Below are positions 61,262-64,000 of a stretch of 64,000 nt of DNA, one piece after another. The position numbers were made by a program, and so were the translations under genes. Origin of the DNA: Sorex araneus (Eukaryota > Chordata > Mammalia > Eulipotyphla > Soricidae). Numbering within the stretch: position 1 is the stretch's first letter; each line of letters opens with the position of its first letter. Under the pieces are notes generated by a model that was not told the origin of the DNA, searched no databases, and worked only from the letters and a program-made list of their open reading frames with translations. The stretch spans positions 49,455,137 through 49,519,136 of the forward strand of contig NC_073304.1 in NCBI RefSeq assembly GCF_027595985.1. Direction: 5' to 3'.

Positions 61262-61850
61262 TTTTTTAATTGAATACTATGAGTTACAAAATTACAAAGA
61301 TATTCATGATTGATTTTCGGGTATAGAAATTTCCAACACCAGTTCCCTCACCGGAGTGCACTACCCTTTACCTATGATCCCAGTTTCCTTCCTACCCCCA
61401 AGCCTGTCTCAATGGCAGGCACATTTCTGCCCTGCGATTGTTTGTGTTCCCTTGCCTAACTTATCTTCTCCAAGCCGCACCTCTTACCCCAGTAGCAAGT
61501 TCCCTACTAAAGACTAGTTCTGTTCTTTGGTTTCTAGCCTTTGGGCATTTAATATTTCCCTATGAATTTTTTATATCCCACATATATAAAAGAGATCACT
61601 GAGTCTGTTCCTCTCCCTCTGACTGATTTCACTCAACATGAGATGCTCCAGATCCAACCACATAGCAGAAAATTGCATGACTTCATCTTTTCCTGTGGCC
61701 AAGTAGTGTTCCATTGTGTATACATACCATGGTTTATCCAGCCATCTGTTCTTGGACATTTGGGTTGTTTCCACAATTTTGTCTATTGTGAATAGTGCTG
61801 CAATGAACACAGGAGTGCAGATGTCTTTTCTGCAGTGTGCTTTTGGTTTT
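61262..61850 (-). mobile_element. 5'-truncated L1
   Basis: In reverse it encodes [19 protein letters not shown] and WYVYTMEHYLATGKDEVM, ending SDLFYICGI-stop at 61571, followed by a ~300-bp 3'UTR and A-tail. The 3'UTR is of the 23-kb/56-kb type, not the 6-kb type. Confidence 0.92.
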
Positions 61851-62455
61851 ATCACTAACAGGACTGAACAATTAAGCAGCAATCACTTTCTCCCAAACCA
61901 GCAGGAAATTTCTGCAAACTGGCCGTGGTCGGTGGACCAGAGCTAGATTTTCTGGCTTTGTCATATAAATTTTTCTTCCTCACCATGTAAGACTCCCTCT
62001 CCCCTTTCTTTGATGCCCCAAGTTCCAATCCCCTGCTTTTGCCCAAAAATAAAATCATCCTCTCTTATAACTCTCACCTACTCTAGAATTTATAGCTATG
62101 CATCTGCTTCATGGGAAAGTCATACGTTTGTTCTTTTTCTCATGCTCTCTTGTCAGATGTTAATTTGTGAGGCTTAACCAGGCTGAGAAGAAGGCAGCCA
62201 TAAACATATGTTCCACTGAACCCAGAATATCACAATGAAATTCACATCAATAATATTCCAATTTCAAATTTTTCTCAAAGATAGTGTTGGATGGAGAGAG
62301 GAGCAATCTGAGTAATGACTCCACTCATTCTGCCAGGAATCAATGCTACTGTCAGCAGTAATGTGGATGCAAAGGTATGTGCAGAGATCAGACTTTTCTG
62401 GAGAGCTTAGAGGAAACTATGTTCCAAGTCTTTTAAGAGATGAGTCTAGCTTTGA
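61851..62455. other. Unclassified sequence, possible LTR relic
   Basis: CCCAAAAATAAAATCATCC near 62040 and T/C-rich flanks are LTR-like, but I cannot name a family. No gene seen. Confidence 0.3.
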
Positions 62456-62460
62456 AGAAT

Positions 62461-62640
62461 CTGCCTGATAGATAGTTCAGGGATAGTTGCCTTGCATGAG
62501 TCAACCTGGGTTGTGTTTGACCTGGGCACCATATATGGTCCCTGAGCACCTTCAGGCGTGATCCCTGGGCACAGAGCCAGAAGTAAGCTCTGAGTACCAG
62601 CAGGTATGACCAATTCCACCCCTCTCCCACAAAAAAAAAT
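62461..62640 (+). repeat. SINE-A, old copy
   Basis: TGCCTTGCATGAGTCAACC, TATGGTCCCTGAGCACC and GCACAGAGCCAGAAGTAAGC. Confidence 0.83.
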
Positions 62641-63496
62641 CTTCATGGTAGTGGGGAGAAATTTGGTCAAGGGATTTGTCAGGGCTATCTTTCTGCTTAA
62701 TTTGACCTCATGATACACTTTCAGGCTCCAAGGGCAACAATGTCAAGCACGATGCACTTTTTCACTTCTTTTTGCACTAGAGTACACTGTGTTTAGTTCC
62801 TGTATGTAAAGACAGTCAATGGAAAGAGATGGATAAGGAGTTAGACATTTATGTGCTATACTAAGTGCACAAGAAATTAAATAACACTGGGTTTCTGGGC
62901 AGTCTCAGAAACAGAAGAGATGACACATGTTAGATTTTGTAGTGAGAATAGAAGATGGGTGGATGACAAGAGGAGGGAAGAGAGGACATTCTAGAAAGAA
63001 GAAAACAGCTGTGCTGGGCACAGAGGATTGAAGGAGGAAGGGATCAGAGAATTGTAAGTAGAAGTTCCTAGAACAAAAAGCAGAAGGAAAAAACCCAAAT
63101 GGGGTGGGGCAGAACCTATCATGAATACCCACAGTATGTGCAAACACATGGAATTTAAGCTCATCTTTAAAACCGAAGTGCCATGTAAAAGGGTTCCTCA
63201 CTGTGACCACTGGGTGTGGAGTGCTTTGGTGAGGAATAGACATGTGACTTCTGCAATGACACTCTTGAACTGAGACAGAATAGGTCCAATTCTTGGCATG
63301 TCTGATGATCCAGCTCCCAAACAGGACTCCATTCACCCTCTCCCCGCAACCAGCAGTCACACTAGCCCCCACCTCCCAGCCCCAGATCCCCTGACTAGCC
63401 CCCTGAGCAATCTTGCTGTTTCCACTGTTTCCATGATTGTGGGCTTTACCCTCTGTTTCCCACACTACCCGAAAGTGCCCTTTGAACATCTCAAAA
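62641..63496. other. Unique intergenic sequence
   Basis: No gene recognised; a 211-codon antisense frame here has a SINE-derived start and no known motif. Confidence 0.4.
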
Positions 63497-63675
63497 GGGG
63501 CTGGAGCGATAGTACAGCGGGTAGGGCGTTTGCCTTGCACGAAGCTGACCTGGGTTTGATTCTCAGCATTTCATATGGTTCCCCGAATACCACCAGAAGT
63601 AATTCCTAAGTGCAAAGCCAGGAGTAACCCCTGAGCATTGCCGGTTGTGACCCAAAAAGCAAATAAAATTAAATT
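63497..63675 (+). repeat. SINE-A, young
   Basis: Near-consensus from GGGGCTGGAGCGATAGTACAG to GTGACCCAAAAAGC with an (AAATT)n tail. Confidence 0.95.
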
Positions 63676-63714
63676 AAATTAAATTTAAAAAAGATTGAAC
63701 ATGGCGAAAGAGAT

Positions 63715-64000
63715 CCTGTCTCTTCTCTGCTTAAAATCCTTCCCATGACTTTCTACTGACTGCCCTTAGAGTACAATCCAGCCTCCTTAACCGTGCCCTT
63801 GAATTGCTCCTGGTCTGGCCTTGTTTCCCCAAGACTTCGCTGCCATTGTTGATACTCCTAACCTGTGATGGATTCTTTCAGCTCATTTTCACTAAGAGCT
63901 TTTGTGCTGGCTTTTCCTCCTGCTCCACCCTCAGGCAGCTGACTGTTCTTGCCTTCCAAGTAATTTAAACATCTCCTCCTCAGAGAAACTTTTCTAGATG
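63715..64000 (-). repeat. L2 relic
   Basis: CTGCTTAAAATCCTTCCCATG, CTTAGAGTACAATCCAGCCTCC, CTCCTGGTCTGGCC and the TCTCCTCCTCAGAGAAAC end follow an antisense L2 3' end. It runs off the window. Confidence 0.75.

Noticed and set aside
62905-63540. 211-codon antisense frame
   Set aside because: The start lies in a SINE-A, the remainder has no known motif, and composition is like flanking intergenic DNA.

Overview
This is a mammalian nuclear genomic window, almost certainly from a shrew (Sorex or a close relative, order Eulipotyphla). Two things point there. The only protein genes have intron-split, near-human sequence. The window is also saturated with a tRNA-derived SINE whose full-length form starts GGGGCTGGAGCGATAGCACAG, has an internal B box (GGGTTCGATTCC) and ends in GTGACCCAAAAAG plus an A-rich tail, which I recall as the dominant shrew SINE; the species is inferred, not searched. 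In the entries, SINE-A is that ~170-bp element. SINE-B is a longer element that shares the tRNA-like head but has a different body (TCCATCCCTCTCGGAGAG... to ...GACAGTGCTACA).

Layout. Bases 1-328 are the last coding exon of SOS2 (+), followed by its 3'UTR to about 1535. A 0.8-kb spacer with a SINE and a CpG-rich promoter (NRF1-type, CRE-type and CTCF-like motifs) leads into VCPKMT (METTL21D, +). Its six coding exons at 2400-10622 give a predicted 230-residue lysine methyltransferase; the last exon codes for only four residues. Intron 5 (4.9 kb) carries a young antisense LINE-1 with a perfect 16-bp target-site duplication (TSD), a U6 snRNA retropseudogene, several SINEs and an ancient L1. SOS2-VCPKMT in tandem matches the human 14q21.3 order as I remember it.

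From about 11.7 kb to 64 kb I see no functional protein gene. The stretch is intergenic sequence built from repeats: dozens of SINE-A/B copies, L1 fragments of several ages, L1-tailed non-autonomous retroposons, a solitary MaLR-type LTR (39.85-40.23 kb), MIR, MER5 and L2 relics, and many microsatellites. The microsatellites include long AAGGG/GGAA and AAAGG/AAAAG arrays. A processed pseudogene of the kinetochore gene SKA2 lies at 57.65 kb.

The most interesting items are: a composite retroposon (15.04-15.94 kb) joining ~349-bp tandem units to an L1 3'UTR, with a second family member at 29.89-30.53 kb that appears to carry a 3' transduction; long and short SINE-B subfamilies sharing a head with SINE-A; nested insertions datable by TSDs; and a pentanucleotide array that seems to have grown out of a SINE A-tail, as at human RFC1. 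I found no operon, CRISPR array or other multi-gene system.
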